Positions 49,956 to 59,362 are shown, numbered from the stretch's first letter. The stretch is 64,000 nt of DNA from Jeotgalibacillus terrae (GCF_016908195.1 NZ_JAFBDK010000008.1:62001-126000); one strand, 5' to 3'. Program-made: numbers and translations. Notes: a model not told the origin generated them from the sequence alone.

Positions 49956-51626
49956 TTACCTTAATGCATCCGGAAATACTGTCAGATCAATACCAAATAC
50001 AAGTGGCAGTAATAAAACGACAAAGGCAACAAGTACGATCGTTGCAGCAATGTTCATCCAGATACCCGCACGTACCATATCAATCATTTTCAGATATCCT
50101 GAACCAAACACGACTGCGTTTGGCGGTGTCGCAACCGGCAGCATAAATGCACATGACGCTGCCACAGCAGCTGGCACCATGACTGCGAACGGGTGGACAT
50201 CTACTGCAACTGCAAGCGCCGCCATAATCGGCATCAGCATCGTAGCAGAAGCAGTATTAGACGTGATTTCTGTGAGGAATACCACAACCAGCGATACAAC
50301 CGCAATAATCACAATGAATTGTACACCCTGAAGAACAGTCAACTGCTCTCCAATCCAGACATCGAGTCCAGTTGCACCAAATCCTCCTGCAATTGCAAGA
50401 CCACCACCGAACAGGAGCAGAATACCCCAAGGAACATTCTTCGCTGTGTCCCAGTTCATGAGCTTTACACCCTGATACTGAGCTGACGGGATTAAAAACA
50501 GTACAAGTGCACCGGTGATTCCAATCATCGTGTCATCAATTGCCGGACTCACATACTCCTGCAGGACAAATGAACGCAAAATCCAGGCAAGTGCAGTTGT
50601 ACCGAATACAACTGCCACCATTTTTTCATCTGTACTCATTTTACCAAGCGCAGCCCGTTCATTTTTGATCACTTCTTTCCCGCCAGGAATTTTCTTCAGC
50701 TCCATCGGAAAAGCAAATTTAACTAAATAGACCCATGCAAATAAAATCATGATAATGGCAAACGGAACGCCGAATAGCATCCACTGTGCAAATGATAAAT
50801 CGATATCATAAATCGCACGCAATTGAGCTGCCAGAATTGTATTAGGCGGCGTACCTATAATTGTTGCGATTCCGCCAAGTGAAGCTGAAAAAGCAATCGC
50901 AATCATCAGTCCTTTTGCAAACTTATCTTTTTCACCTTCCACATCCTTTACTGAACCCTCACTGATCAGTGATGACATCTGGAAAATGATTGCCGTTCCA
51001 ATCGGTACCATCATCATGGCTGTTGCCGTGTTGGAAATCCACATAGACAGAAAGCCAGTCGCAGCCATGAAGCCGAGCATAATACCGCTGGTGCTTGTCC
51101 CGACAAACGAAATGATGCCGAGTGCAATACGCTTATGCAAATTCCATCTCTCAAGGGCCAGCGAAATAATAAATCCACCTAAGAACAAGAAAACAAGCGG
51201 ATCTCCATAATTAGGTGTCACTTCCCCTACCCCAACTCCGGCTGCAAGCGGAAATAAGATAATCGGTAACAGAGAACTTGCCGGGATCGGAATCGCTTCT
51301 GTGATCCACCAGGTAGCAATCCACACAGTTCCTGCGAGTACACCTTTTGCTTCCGGCGACAGACCGTCCGGGTTAAAAAATAGCATGAGAATGATAAATA
51401 ACAATGGTCCTAAGAAAAGACCAATCTTTTGCTTTGTAGAGAAATCTCTCTTTTCAGGTGACGGCTGTCTGTAGGTGCCGGTCAATTTCCCTGAAGCTTT
51501 TGCCATTCTGTCAGGATCATCACTGGCCGGACCATCCTGATTCATATTCGGCTTGAATAGAAGCAGTTCTTTGATCCTGTCATGACTATCCCAGGATCTT
51601 TGCCATAATCGTTTAACATTTTCCAT
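49956..51626 (-). CDS. SLC13/DASS-family sodium:dicarboxylate symporter
   Basis: About 556 residues from ATG 51626, with AAGGGG upstream. A polar N-terminal extension of about 70 residues precedes about 11 membrane segments. The family signatures SNTATAMMMVPIG and SNTASATMLMPIM occur, corresponding to the two substrate/sodium motifs of bacterial SdcS/VcINDY transporters; expected cargo is succinate, fumarate or malate. A cre just upstream predicts catabolite repression. Confidence 0.88.
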   Translation of the reverse strand: MENVKRLWQRSWDSHDRIKELLLFKPNMNQDGPASDDPDRMAKASGKLTGTYRQPSPEKRDFSTKQKIGLFLGPLLFIILMLFFNPDGLSPEAKGVLAGTVWIATWWITEAIPIPASSLLPIILFPLAAGVGVGEVTPNYGDPLVFLFLGGFIISLALERWNLHKRIALGIISFVGTSTSGIMLGFMAATGFLSMWISNTATAMMMVPIGTAIIFQMSSLISEGSVKDVEGEKDKFAKGLMIAIAFSASLGGIATIIGTPPNTILAAQLRAIYDIDLSFAQWMLFGVPFAIIMILFAWVYLVKFAFPMELKKIPGGKEVIKNERAALGKMSTDEKMVAVVFGTTALAWILRSFVLQEYVSPAIDDTMIGITGALVLFLIPSAQYQGVKLMNWDTAKNVPWGILLLFGGGLAIAGGFGATGLDVWIGEQLTVLQGVQFIVIIAVVSLVVVFLTEITSNTASATMLMPIMAALAVAVDVHPFAVMVPAAVAASCAFMLPVATPPNAVVFGSGYLKMIDMVRAGIWMNIAATIVLVAFVVLLLPLVFGIDLTVFPDALR

Positions 51627-51643
51627 CTCAATCACCCCTTGAA

Positions 51644-51657
51644 TAAAAACGCTTACA
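51644..51657 (-). promoter_or_regulatory. cre (CcpA) site upstream of the dicarboxylate transporter
   Basis: TAAAAACGCTTACA matches the cre consensus TGWAANCGNTNWCA at 13 of 14 positions. It lies 18 bp upstream of the start codon, in the leader or promoter. Confidence 0.75.
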
Positions 51658-51845
51658 CGCTATGCATTATAGCATGAATTTAGGGAGCGAAAGGAAATGT
51701 ACCTGATTATTCTAAAAATAGTCTTTATAACCATTAATTTTTCCCGTACAATTAGATTTCCTTTAATCCATATTCAGGTTTTTTACAGGTTGAAATTCGC
51801 GTGTCTCCTCTTTTTTCAAGTATGATAGCCAAAAGAGGTGATGAG

Positions 51846-52445
51846 ATGAAGTTTATTCTAGTCTGGCTGCTGCTTCTGGCTTATGCAGTGTTTTTTGCAC
51901 CAGGATCTGAAGGATCAGATCCTGTGATGGACAATGTATTTGCAGGAAACTGGACAGCGATTGACCCGCTTGTACTGACTGTGTTTAATTCATTAGGTAT
52001 TTTCCCATTGGTTTTCCTTACGATTCTATTGCGCAATGACCGCTGGAAGTGGCCGGCATGGCCGTTTTCGCTGGCTGCTTTTGCAGGTGGTGCATTCGCG
52101 CTTTTACCATGGTTTGCTTTCGGTGACCGACCTGCAAAGAGGAGCTTGAGAACTCCCCGATGGATACTGCGCATCCTTCAGTCAAAGATCTGGCTGATTC
52201 TTTTACTTATAATGATTGTCGGGAACCTGCTGACACTGCTGCAGGGTTTTTCGCTCACAGCTTACGGTGATGCCTTTATGGAATCAAGTCTCGTTTCTGT
52301 GATGACAGTAGACTGGTTTATTTTATGGTGGCTTTCAGTTGAGGCCATCAATAGATTTTATCCTGATGTTAAAAATAAAGGGCTGGCATGGATGCCGATT
52401 GCAGGACCAGTGCTTGTATTACTCTTAGACAAACAATCCTCATAG
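51846..52445 (+). CDS. Polytopic membrane protein of unknown function (DUF2834-like)
   Basis: About 199 residues from ATG 51846 (AGAGGTG upstream). Five or six hydrophobic segments; opening KFILVWLLLLAYAVFFAPG and ending GLAWMPIAGPVLVLLLDKQ. It may belong to DUF2834-like proteins, but I am not sure. Monocistronic with a terminator. Confidence 0.55.
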   Translation: MKFILVWLLLLAYAVFFAPGSEGSDPVMDNVFAGNWTAIDPLVLTVFNSLGIFPLVFLTILLRNDRWKWPAWPFSLAAFAGGAFALLPWFAFGDRPAKRSLRTPRWILRILQSKIWLILLLIMIVGNLLTLLQGFSLTAYGDAFMESSLVSVMTVDWFILWWLSVEAINRFYPDVKNKGLAWMPIAGPVLVLLLDKQSS

Positions 52446-52455
52446 ATTTCCAGAT

Positions 52456-52482
52456 GAAAAAAGGCGGGTTATCCCGCCTTTT
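52456..52482. terminator. Bidirectional terminator
   Basis: AAAAGGCGGG and CCCGCCTTTT are perfect inverted copies between convergent genes, overlapping the MFS stop at 52469. Confidence 0.85.
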
Positions 52483-53692
52483 GATCCTGTTTCATCATCG
52501 TCTGTTCTTCAACTTTTTTCAAATGAAGGGTCAGTAAGACTGCACCTGCAACCATCACTGCACCAATCCATGGCGTATGAATTAGTCCGATACTGTCTAC
52601 GATCAGACCTCCAACAAATGAACCGATTGCAATTCCTACATTAAAAGCGGCAATATTTAATGCTGAGGCAACGTTGACAGCTGATGGCACATATTTCTCA
52701 GCCAGATTGACGACAAGAATCTGGAGACCCGGTACATTCATGAAGGCGAACAGCCCCATCAGAAAGATCACAAACAGACCCGCAACTTTAAATGGTGCGG
52801 CAAAAGTTAATAACACGAGAATGACTGTCTGGAACATAAACATGACTGATAATGCTTTTAACGGATGACGGTTCGCTGCCTTCCCGCCAATCATATTCCC
52901 AATTGCAACTGCCACTCCATAGATCAGCAGTAATACACTTACCCATTTCGCATCAAAGCCTGTCACTTCTTCAAGAAGCGGTGCAAGATAAGTGAAGGCA
53001 ACAAACGTACCGCCATATCCAAGTGCTGTAATGGAAAATGCCAGCATAAGCTTACTGTTTTTCAGTATTTTCACCTGATCTTTAAAGGATGACGGCGGTG
53101 CCTCTTTCAGATTCTTCGGAACGAGAATAGCGCTTGCAGTCATTCCAATAACCCCTAACGTTGCAACGCCCCAGAATGTTGCTCTCCATCCAAATTCCTG
53201 GCCAATAAATGTGCCAAGGGGAACACCTGTTACAGTGGCCACAGTCAATCCTGTGAACATAAATGCGATGGCACCTGCCCTTTTATGAGGCGGAACGAGA
53301 TCTGCTGCAATCGTTGAACCAATTGAAAAGAAAATCCCGTGGGAAAATGCTGTAATGAATCTTGCTATAAGAAGCAATGCAAAACTGTCCGACATGGCAG
53401 CTGCTGCATTTCCGATAATAAAAACTGCCATTAAAGCCATCAGCAATGTTTTTCTGCTGACACGGTCAGTCAGTGCAGTCAGAACCGGAGCACCAATCGC
53501 AACACCCATGGCATAACCTGAAATCAATAAACCGGCAAGTGTAATAGATATAGAAAGGTCATCTGAGATTGACGATAATAGCCCGACAGGAACAAATTCA
53601 GTCGTTCCAATTCCAAATGCACTGATCGCAAGTGCAATTAATGCAAGAGTGCCTCCTTTTTGCTGAGGCTTTTCTAAAGAATGTGTATTCAT
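52469..53692 (-). CDS. MFS transporter, YtbD/AraJ-like
   Basis: 407 residues, 12 membrane segments. Characteristic stretches are SAFGIGTTEFVPVGLL, RFITAFSHGIFFSIGSTIAADLVPP and FTGLTVATVTGVPLGTFIGQ of the AraJ/YdhP drug and sugar exporter group. AGGAGG precedes ATG 53692. It is divergent from an HxlR-family gene, the same arrangement as ytbD/ytcD in B. subtilis, so the HxlR protein probably controls it. Confidence 0.88.
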   Translation of the reverse strand: MNTHSLEKPQQKGGTLALIALAISAFGIGTTEFVPVGLLSSISDDLSISITLAGLLISGYAMGVAIGAPVLTALTDRVSRKTLLMALMAVFIIGNAAAAMSDSFALLLIARFITAFSHGIFFSIGSTIAADLVPPHKRAGAIAFMFTGLTVATVTGVPLGTFIGQEFGWRATFWGVATLGVIGMTASAILVPKNLKEAPPSSFKDQVKILKNSKLMLAFSITALGYGGTFVAFTYLAPLLEEVTGFDAKWVSVLLLIYGVAVAIGNMIGGKAANRHPLKALSVMFMFQTVILVLLTFAAPFKVAGLFVIFLMGLFAFMNVPGLQILVVNLAEKYVPSAVNVASALNIAAFNVGIAIGSFVGGLIVDSIGLIHTPWIGAVMVAGAVLLTLHLKKVEEQTMMKQDQKAG

Positions 53693-53720
53693 CTTTTATT
53701 TCCTCCTCCAAACAAATGAT

Positions 53721-53790
53721 CACGAAGGCGCCTTTCGTGTTGTCAAATGTCATTATGAACCCGTTCAATCCCCTTGAGAAGTACGTACTT
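53721..53790. promoter_or_regulatory. Candidate HxlR operators in the divergent MFS/HxlR region
   Basis: There is a perfect 12-bp palindrome AAGTACGTACTT (53779-53790) and an imperfect palindrome CACGAAGGCGCCTTTCGTG (53721-53739). HxlR proteins such as YodB bind TACT-N-AGTA-like dyads, which the first one resembles. A + promoter TGGACG (53822-53827) / TAAGAT (53845-53850) with 17-bp spacing follows. Confidence 0.6.
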
Positions 53791-53891
53791 TAAAGTGCGA
53801 TAGGCACCAAAAAGTACCCTATGGACGATTTTGAATGTTTCCGTTAAGATAAATCCAAGTAAGAAATCTCTTGTTAGAAGGAGGTAAAAGA

Positions 53892-54218
53892 GTGGCTTAT
53901 AATATTCCGGTTGAAGCGACACTCGAAGTCATCGGTGGAAAATGGAAAGTTGTGATTCTCTGTCATTTAGATAAAGGAGAAAAGCGTACAAGTGAACTGA
54001 AAAAATTGATGCCCAATATCACTCAGAAAATGCTGACGCAACAGCTGAGAGAACTCGAAGCAGACGGCGTGGTCAAACGCACTGTCTATGATCAGGTTCC
54101 ACCTAAAGTTGTTTATTCACTGACTGAATATGGCTGGTCTCTGAAACCGATCCTTGACGTCATGTGCAGTTGGGGAGAATGCCATATCGAACTGACTGAA
54201 AAAGATCTTGCTCAGTAA
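53892..54218 (+). CDS. HxlR-family transcriptional regulator (YtcD-like)
   Basis: About 108 residues from GTG 53892, with AGAAGGAGGT upstream. The HxlR winged helix is complete: PVEATLEVIGGKWKVVILCHL, then LKKLMPNITQKMLTQQLRELEADGVV and PPKVVYSLTEYGWSLKPIL. The Cys in ILCHL may be redox-active as in some relatives, though that is unproven. It probably represses or induces the divergent MFS exporter. Confidence 0.88.
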   Translation: MAYNIPVEATLEVIGGKWKVVILCHLDKGEKRTSELKKLMPNITQKMLTQQLRELEADGVVKRTVYDQVPPKVVYSLTEYGWSLKPILDVMCSWGECHIELTEKDLAQ

Positions 54219-54253
54219 AGCCGCCTGCAAAGTTTCTGCAGCGCGGTTTTTTT
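54219..54253 (+). terminator. Terminator of the HxlR gene
   Basis: CCGCCTGCA and TGCAGCGCGG form a stem with one mismatch, followed by seven T residues. Confidence 0.8.
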
Positions 54254-54282
54254 GTTTAGAATACAATCCACTGCTCCATACT

Positions 54283-54597
54283 ATGGTTAAAAAGGCAGTG
54301 AATCATCCGATGTTTCCTGATATCCATACAAACTTCTGGGATGCAGTCATTGCAGTGCCAGTCGTAATGATACTGACTCAAATCGTTAAACTGACCCTCA
54401 GACCTTCAAAGACTTATGTCCCTTTTATTGCCCTTATATTCGGGTTAGGTATTTCTATTTTTATCAGCCACAGAGAAAGTCTGCTAGCCGGTATTTTTAT
54501 GGGATGGTTCTATGGTTATGCAGCAGTCGGTTCCTACGCTTCACTGAAAACGACGATTCTTGCTTATCTTAAGAAGGTACGAAGAGAGCCATCTTGA
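54283..54597 (+). CDS. Small membrane protein, holin-like in layout
   Basis: About 104 residues from ATG 54283; other starts (GTG 54298, ATG 54310) are possible because no clear ribosome binding site is seen. Three hydrophobic segments: FWDAVIAVPVVMILTQIV, VPFIALIFGLGISIFI and LLAGIFMGWFYGYAAVGSYAS, with a basic tail. The size and layout resemble phage holins, but no phage genes are nearby. Function open. Confidence 0.5.
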   Translation: MVKKAVNHPMFPDIHTNFWDAVIAVPVVMILTQIVKLTLRPSKTYVPFIALIFGLGISIFISHRESLLAGIFMGWFYGYAAVGSYASLKTTILAYLKKVRREPS

Positions 54598-54604
54598 TGA
54601 AATG

Positions 54605-54635
54605 AAAAAAGCAGCCTCACGAAGAGACTGCCTTT
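54605..54635 (-). terminator. Terminator of the flotillin gene
   Basis: On the minus strand AAAGGCAGTCTC and GAGGCTGCTTTTTT form a stem with a TTCGT loop and a T tract. Confidence 0.85.
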
Positions 54636-54643
54636 GTTCTAAC

Positions 54644-56197
54644 CTATTCTTCAGAAGTTCCTGACCCTTCTGATGCTGATGGCTTTTGATCAGTTGCATC
54701 CGGTTCTTTTGCAGGTGCAGCTTCTGCCACTGCCTGCTTTCCATCCTGATTTGTTACAACTGTGTGCGTGTTACCGCGGTTCACCATGTCAGAAAGCAGC
54801 TTGGATACATCAATACCTGTCAGCTCCTTCAATGGCTCCTGAATCTCAAGCATGGTCTGGGTGACACTCTTGCCGTAAGAGGATACGCCATTGCCACCGC
54901 CCGTATCAAGAATCTTAACAGAATCAATGTTTTCCATTGGCTTCGCAACCTTCTCAGCAAAGACTGGCAGCATGTCGATGAGCTTCTCAGCAAGGATGAC
55001 TTCACCGTGCTCAGCAATTGCTTCAGTCAGAAGTCTTCTTGATTCCGCCTCAGCTTTACCGCGCTCTAAGATAACCTGTGCTTCTGCAAGACCTTCTTCA
55101 CGCTTAATTCGCGCTTTCGCTTCCCCATCAATCTCAGCTTTACGCGCATCGGCTTCCGCCTGACGTGTAACAGAGTAGTAGTCAGCGTCAGCTTTTGCTT
55201 TACGGATTTTATTTTCCTCTTCTTCAATATCAACCTGACGTGAACGCTCGACCTGCTGGATGCGCAGCTCTTCTTCTTTACGTTTTGCAATCAGCATTAG
55301 TTCTTCCTGCTGAACTTCCTTATCAAGCTTGGCTTTTTCAAGCGTATAAGATTGCTCTGATTTCGCACGGGCACGCTCTGTTTCTTCTTTGATCGCTGCA
55401 TCTTTCAGATCTTTATTCTTCTGCGCTGCAGCAATTTCTGTCTGACGCATATACTCCTGTTCTTTTGCTTCCTTATCTGAATTGGCGCGCTGAATACGCG
55501 TTTCTTTTTCAGAATTGGCTTCAGCAATTTCAGCCAGCTTACGGACTTCTGCGATACGCGGACGCCCAAGGTTTTCTAAGTATCCATTTTCACTATCAGC
55601 ATCGCGCAGATCAGTCAGCCCGAGTGAAGTGATACGGAATCCCATATCATCAAGCTGCTTCTGTGCGACTTCTGTTACCTGTTTGTTGAACGACTCACGG
55701 TCTTCATTAATCTGCTCAACCGTCATCTTTGATAAAATGGCGCGAAGATTAGCACTCAACACCTCTGCGATTTCATCTTCAAGTTCTTCAGATTTCTTCC
55801 CAAGAAACTGCTCTGCATAGTTCGCAATCCCTTTTAATGTATCAGCAACTTTGACCATCGCAACTGCATCCGCTACGATTGGCACACCACCATTTGTGTA
55901 TACACGCGGTGTTGTCAGCTTAAGCTGAAATGATGTCAGTTCAACCGGTGTCGCTGTCTGATGCATACGCAGCAGGTGTCCTCCACCACGGATAATCTTC
56001 ATAGAACGGCCTTCATTGTCTGTGAAAATATTGGTTTCTTTCTCCGAATCTCCAAGCTTCGGTCCTGTGATAATCAGTGCCTGATTCGAACGGGCTGTTC
56101 GATAGCGGATTTTGTAATAGACGAATACAACTATTCCGGCAATCGCAAGCACGACAAGAATCGGAATGATAATTGATAACGCTGCAAATAATTCCAT
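54644..56197 (-). CDS. floT: Flotillin (FloT/YuaG-like)
   Basis: 517 residues. N-terminal membrane anchor (about 5-28), SPFH/band-7 domain (about 35-200, with YTNGGVPIVADAVAMVKVADT), a long coiled-coil flotillin region rich in A-E-A and E-A-K-A-R repeats (about 215-400), and a disordered Glu/Ser C-terminus. Flotillins scaffold membrane microdomains. In B. subtilis it follows the NfeD-like yuaF; here no such gene precedes it, as the upstream neighbour is a GNAT gene. Confidence 0.92.
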   Translation of the reverse strand: MELFAALSIIIPILVVLAIAGIVVFVYYKIRYRTARSNQALIITGPKLGDSEKETNIFTDNEGRSMKIIRGGGHLLRMHQTATPVELTSFQLKLTTPRVYTNGGVPIVADAVAMVKVADTLKGIANYAEQFLGKKSEELEDEIAEVLSANLRAILSKMTVEQINEDRESFNKQVTEVAQKQLDDMGFRITSLGLTDLRDADSENGYLENLGRPRIAEVRKLAEIAEANSEKETRIQRANSDKEAKEQEYMRQTEIAAAQKNKDLKDAAIKEETERARAKSEQSYTLEKAKLDKEVQQEELMLIAKRKEEELRIQQVERSRQVDIEEEENKIRKAKADADYYSVTRQAEADARKAEIDGEAKARIKREEGLAEAQVILERGKAEAESRRLLTEAIAEHGEVILAEKLIDMLPVFAEKVAKPMENIDSVKILDTGGGNGVSSYGKSVTQTMLEIQEPLKELTGIDVSKLLSDMVNRGNTHTVVTNQDGKQAVAEAAPAKEPDATDQKPSASEGSGTSEE

Positions 56198-56283
56198 TAT
56201 GTAGCCTCCCTGATAAAATTTGATTGTTCTGACTATATTTACGGTCCAAATGACAGAAAAGTTTCAAATGTTTTTACAATTTT

Positions 56284-56907
56284 CTATAACATCTTCACGT
56301 ATCCATATACCGGCACAACCCGATCATGATCGATCTCTTCCAGACTCTTCTCGTCGAACACTTCGTAAACCGAGTCCACTAAAGCGAACCCTACTCTTTC
56401 ACCACCAGATTCAGCGATCACTTCCCCGTTACCTGGCTTTACGTTCACTGGCTTCCTGATTCCTTTTTCTACACCAAACACATCAAAATAGGAAACAGTT
56501 TTCTCAAATCCCTGTTTTTCATAAAAAGTATTAGCAGCCTGATCATCCCGCGTATACAGTTCAATAAATTGAACATATTCATATGTACGTAACCTCTCCA
56601 TCGCCTGATCATAAAGCTTCTGGGCAATCCCCTGCTTCTGATAATCCGGATGTACAGCGATCGTCTGTATGAAAGCTCCTTTTTCACTTCTTAAAAACGT
56701 CAACTTATTGCTTGCATCATCTACGATCATATCAAGCAGACCAACCACCTGGTCACCCTCAAGTGCAATCAGTTCAATTGAAGTCTGATTGAATACAGGT
56801 TTTTCTGTTTCCACATCCTCATAAAAAGCTGAATAAAAGTACGCGAGCAGCCTGCACCTCAGCCAGCTGTGTTCATACTGTTTATCATAGTTTACAATTT
56901 TCATCAT
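56284..56907 (-). CDS. GNAT-family N-acetyltransferase
   Basis: 207 residues. The GNAT core has IQTIAVHPDYQKQGIAQKLYDQAM and then YTRDDQAANTFYEKQGFEK. A C-terminal extension of about 60 residues follows. Its start overlaps the stop of the preceding GNAT gene (ATGA), third in a nucleotidyltransferase-GNAT-GNAT operon. Acceptor unknown. Confidence 0.82.
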   Translation of the reverse strand: MMKIVNYDKQYEHSWLRCRLLAYFYSAFYEDVETEKPVFNQTSIELIALEGDQVVGLLDMIVDDASNKLTFLRSEKGAFIQTIAVHPDYQKQGIAQKLYDQAMERLRTYEYVQFIELYTRDDQAANTFYEKQGFEKTVSYFDVFGVEKGIRKPVNVKPGNGEVIAESGGERVGFALVDSVYEVFDEKSLEEIDHDRVVPVYGYVKML

Positions 56908-57392
56908 CGTTCCCTCTCATTCTTTATCATCCTGCTCATCACCCGCTGTTCTCCAACCGGTCCGGTGATTCTTCTTCCCGTATCTTCAAAGCCTGTACTC
57001 AGATAAAGTCTGAATGCCGCATCATTTTTCAAATTCACTGACAGCACAACCTCATCACACATCGGAATTTCCTGTCGCACCCACTCCGGGAGCAGGTTCA
57101 TCGCCTCTTTTGCGAACCCCTTCCCCTGCTGTCCTTTTGTAATGGATAGTGAAGCCAGCAAATATGCAGATTCATTTTGAGTGTAATGATTCAACCGCTC
57201 TGACTGCTCTAATACAAAAAAGCCGACAGCTTTCTCATCCGCTGTGATCACTACAGGCCACTGATCACCGGTTAACCTGATCAGCTGATCTGCAGGCAGC
57301 GTTGTAAATTGTTCCTGTTCTTTTGGCAGGATAAAGTTTTCGAGGTCTGCCAGATGTTCTTCTGAATAATGAACGAGCCTGACCTGATTCAA
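56904..57392 (-). CDS. GNAT-family N-acetyltransferase
   Basis: 162 residues starting at TTG 57392, whose TTGA overlaps the preceding stop. Motifs: LLASLSITKGQQGKGFAKEAMNLL for acetyl-CoA binding and SVNLKNDAAFRLYLSTGFEDTGRR. Second gene of the nucleotidyltransferase operon. Acceptor unknown. Confidence 0.82.
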   Translation of the reverse strand: MNQVRLVHYSEEHLADLENFILPKEQEQFTTLPADQLIRLTGDQWPVVITADEKAVGFFVLEQSERLNHYTQNESAYLLASLSITKGQQGKGFAKEAMNLLPEWVRQEIPMCDEVVLSVNLKNDAAFRLYLSTGFEDTGRRITGPVGEQRVMSRMIKNERER

Positions 57393-58174
57393 CTTGTTAC
57401 ACGCTCGCCATCGAGTACTACAATCATCTTTTGCATAAATGTGTATGCATCAGATTGATCGCCCAATGTTTGTTCTAACCATGCAGACTCAGCTTTCAGA
57501 AGTTCAACTGTCTTTCTCATTGCCTGTTCATGGTGCTGCGGTGTGATCAGTTCCAGAATATTGATCAGCTGGTTCAGCGGTTCTTCAGGTAAAGACCGCA
57601 TGGCATCCTTCATCCCAAGCTGGGCACGCTCAGGTGCATAACGGTGAAGCATGACGCGTGTCAAAAACTTCATCATCAAATGCAGCGCCTCCACTGCCCA
57701 GACATCATTCCCTCTTTTCCAGGCTTTTCTGTACTGGAATAAAAACCAGCCAATATCAAAAGCCTGCTCCTCTGTCTCTTTAGGTGACAAAGTGAGGTGC
57801 TGTTTGTCTTTGAACTGATCCAGCAGATTCTCCGGATCATATAAAACGGTAAAATAATCAGTCGTTTTGAACGTTTCTTCTGTCACTGTAAATAAATCCA
57901 CATGCAGCAGGTTATCGTATACTGTAATAATCTGTGGGGCAATAATAAAAATACTGTCGTGAAACAGCATTGGTCTGTATGAAGCGAGGTGTTCCACTCT
58001 TCTTGCTAAAAATTCATCCGATTTTTCGGGGTCCACAAAGCAGTACAAATCAAGATCTGAGTGGTCATCCCCTTCATTTCTGCCAAGTGATCCTTTCAGC
58101 ACCACCGCTTTGACTAACGGATCATTTTTTAAAGATTCAGTTATTTTTTCAGCTGCTTCTATCTGTATGTTCAT
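57389..58174 (-). CDS. Nucleotidyltransferase-fold protein (aminoglycoside adenylyltransferase-like)
   Basis: 261 residues. The pol-beta nucleotidyltransferase motif is LKGSLGRNEGDDHSDLDLYCFV (about 27-48), with both metal-binding Asp. A helical C-terminal domain contains LHLMMKFLTRVMLHRY. It resembles AadE-like and kanamycin nucleotidyltransferase-like proteins, many of which have no proven resistance role. First of a tightly overlapped three-gene operon with two acetyltransferases. Confidence 0.78.
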   Translation of the reverse strand: MNIQIEAAEKITESLKNDPLVKAVVLKGSLGRNEGDDHSDLDLYCFVDPEKSDEFLARRVEHLASYRPMLFHDSIFIIAPQIITVYDNLLHVDLFTVTEETFKTTDYFTVLYDPENLLDQFKDKQHLTLSPKETEEQAFDIGWFLFQYRKAWKRGNDVWAVEALHLMMKFLTRVMLHRYAPERAQLGMKDAMRSLPEEPLNQLINILELITPQHHEQAMRKTVELLKAESAWLEQTLGDQSDAYTFMQKMIVVLDGERVTS

Positions 58175-58199
58175 TTGACATCCTGCCTTTCCTATAGAA

Positions 58200-58234
58200 A
58201 AACCCTGTTCAGTACATTGTACCGAACAGGGTTT
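58200..58234. terminator. Terminator after the YeiH-like gene
   Basis: AAACCCTGTTCAGTAC (58200-58215) pairs with GTACCGAACAGGGTTT (58219-58234) with one mismatch. It lies between the YeiH stop and the start of the nucleotidyltransferase operon. Confidence 0.75.
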
Positions 58235-58267
58235 CCAACTACTACCTTTTTATGAACCAATACATGT

Positions 58268-59260
58268 CTAGACCACAAAAAACGTCCACACTGAAAGCAC
58301 GACTGACACACCTAAAATAATCAGAAACGGTCTCAGCGCCTGGCTGCGGATATCCTGCAGACTCACGTTCAGACCAAGTCCAACCATCGCCGCCGTTAAC
58401 AGCCACGTCGTAAGGCCTGATACAAATTCAAGTACCCCATCTGACACCGGAATGACCGGGCCAATGATATAAGTTCCAGCAATACTCATCGCTAAAAAGC
58501 CAATCAAAAACCATGGAAAGGTGACTTTTGCTTCAGCAGACTGCGCTGACTTTCTGTTCATCCAGAACATCAGAATAAAGCATAACGGGATCAGTAAAAA
58601 TACTCTTCCAAGCTTAGCAAGCAGTGCCATCGCAAGTCCGTCTTCCCCTGCAGGTTCCCCGGCAAGCGCTACATGCGCAACTTCATGCAGACTAAGCCCT
58701 GCCCACATGCCATATTCAATATCAGTCATCGGCAGTACAGGACGCAGTAACGTATAAATAATAGCAAATACCGTTCCGAGTAAAGCGATAATCCCGACAC
58801 TCATCGCCGTATCTTTTTCTTTCACTTTTAGAATCGGTGCCACTGCAGCAATCGCGGCCGCCCCGCACACACCAGTCCCGACAGCAACAAGCATCGAGAT
58901 GGCTTTATCAGCCTTGAATACTTTTGCAAGCCACACCGTAACTGCAATCGCAAAAATAATGACAGCCGCATCTCTGATCAAAAGACCCGGGCCGTCCTGT
59001 AAGACGATTTCTATATTTAACTTGAGACCGTACAATACAATGGCTGCCCTGAGCAGGCGTTTAGTTGAGAAGGTAATCCCGCTTCTCAGTCGATCCGGAT
59101 AACCAAAGATCTGTCTGTAAAACACTGCAATGACAATCGCTGCAGCAAGCTGGCCAGCTCTGTCAAAACCGGGCACCATGGCAAGCAGATAGCCAAGCCC
59201 CGCAATCAAAAATGTAAATAAAACACCTGATAACCAGGCTGTTTTAGAAGATTGTTTCAT
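58268..59260 (-). CDS. YeiH-family (PSE, UPF0324) putative sulfate exporter
   Basis: 330 residues with about ten membrane segments. Family signatures: LRAAIVLYGLKLNIEIV, VGTGVCGAAAIAAVAPIL and SLHEVAHVALAG. The family is predicted to export sulfate or related anions, with weak experimental support. Divergent from a LysR gene of CysB/CysL type, the usual arrangement, which suggests control by that regulator and a link to sulfur metabolism. Confidence 0.88.
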   Translation of the reverse strand: MKQSSKTAWLSGVLFTFLIAGLGYLLAMVPGFDRAGQLAAAIVIAVFYRQIFGYPDRLRSGITFSTKRLLRAAIVLYGLKLNIEIVLQDGPGLLIRDAAVIIFAIAVTVWLAKVFKADKAISMLVAVGTGVCGAAAIAAVAPILKVKEKDTAMSVGIIALLGTVFAIIYTLLRPVLPMTDIEYGMWAGLSLHEVAHVALAGEPAGEDGLAMALLAKLGRVFLLIPLCFILMFWMNRKSAQSAEAKVTFPWFLIGFLAMSIAGTYIIGPVIPVSDGVLEFVSGLTTWLLTAAMVGLGLNVSLQDIRSQALRPFLIILGVSVVLSVWTFFVV

Positions 59261-59312
59261 ATTTTCACCCCAGCCTACACTATACGCCTCGTTACATGAT
59301 TAGGAAAATTAA

Positions 59313-59333
59313 TTATAATGATGTTAACTATAA
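59313..59333. promoter_or_regulatory. LysR-type dyad (T-N11-A) in the divergent region
   Basis: TTATA-N11-TATAA (59313-59333) is a perfect 5-bp dyad with the spacing common for LysR regulators. It lies in the 102-bp gap between the divergent YeiH and LysR genes. Confidence 0.6.
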
Positions 59334-59362
59334 GTAATACTGATGGAAAGGTGATGAACGAA

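Noticed and set aside
54283-54597. Prophage remnant from the holin-like small protein
   Set aside because: No endolysin, tail or integrase genes nearby; neighbours are ordinary chromosomal genes.
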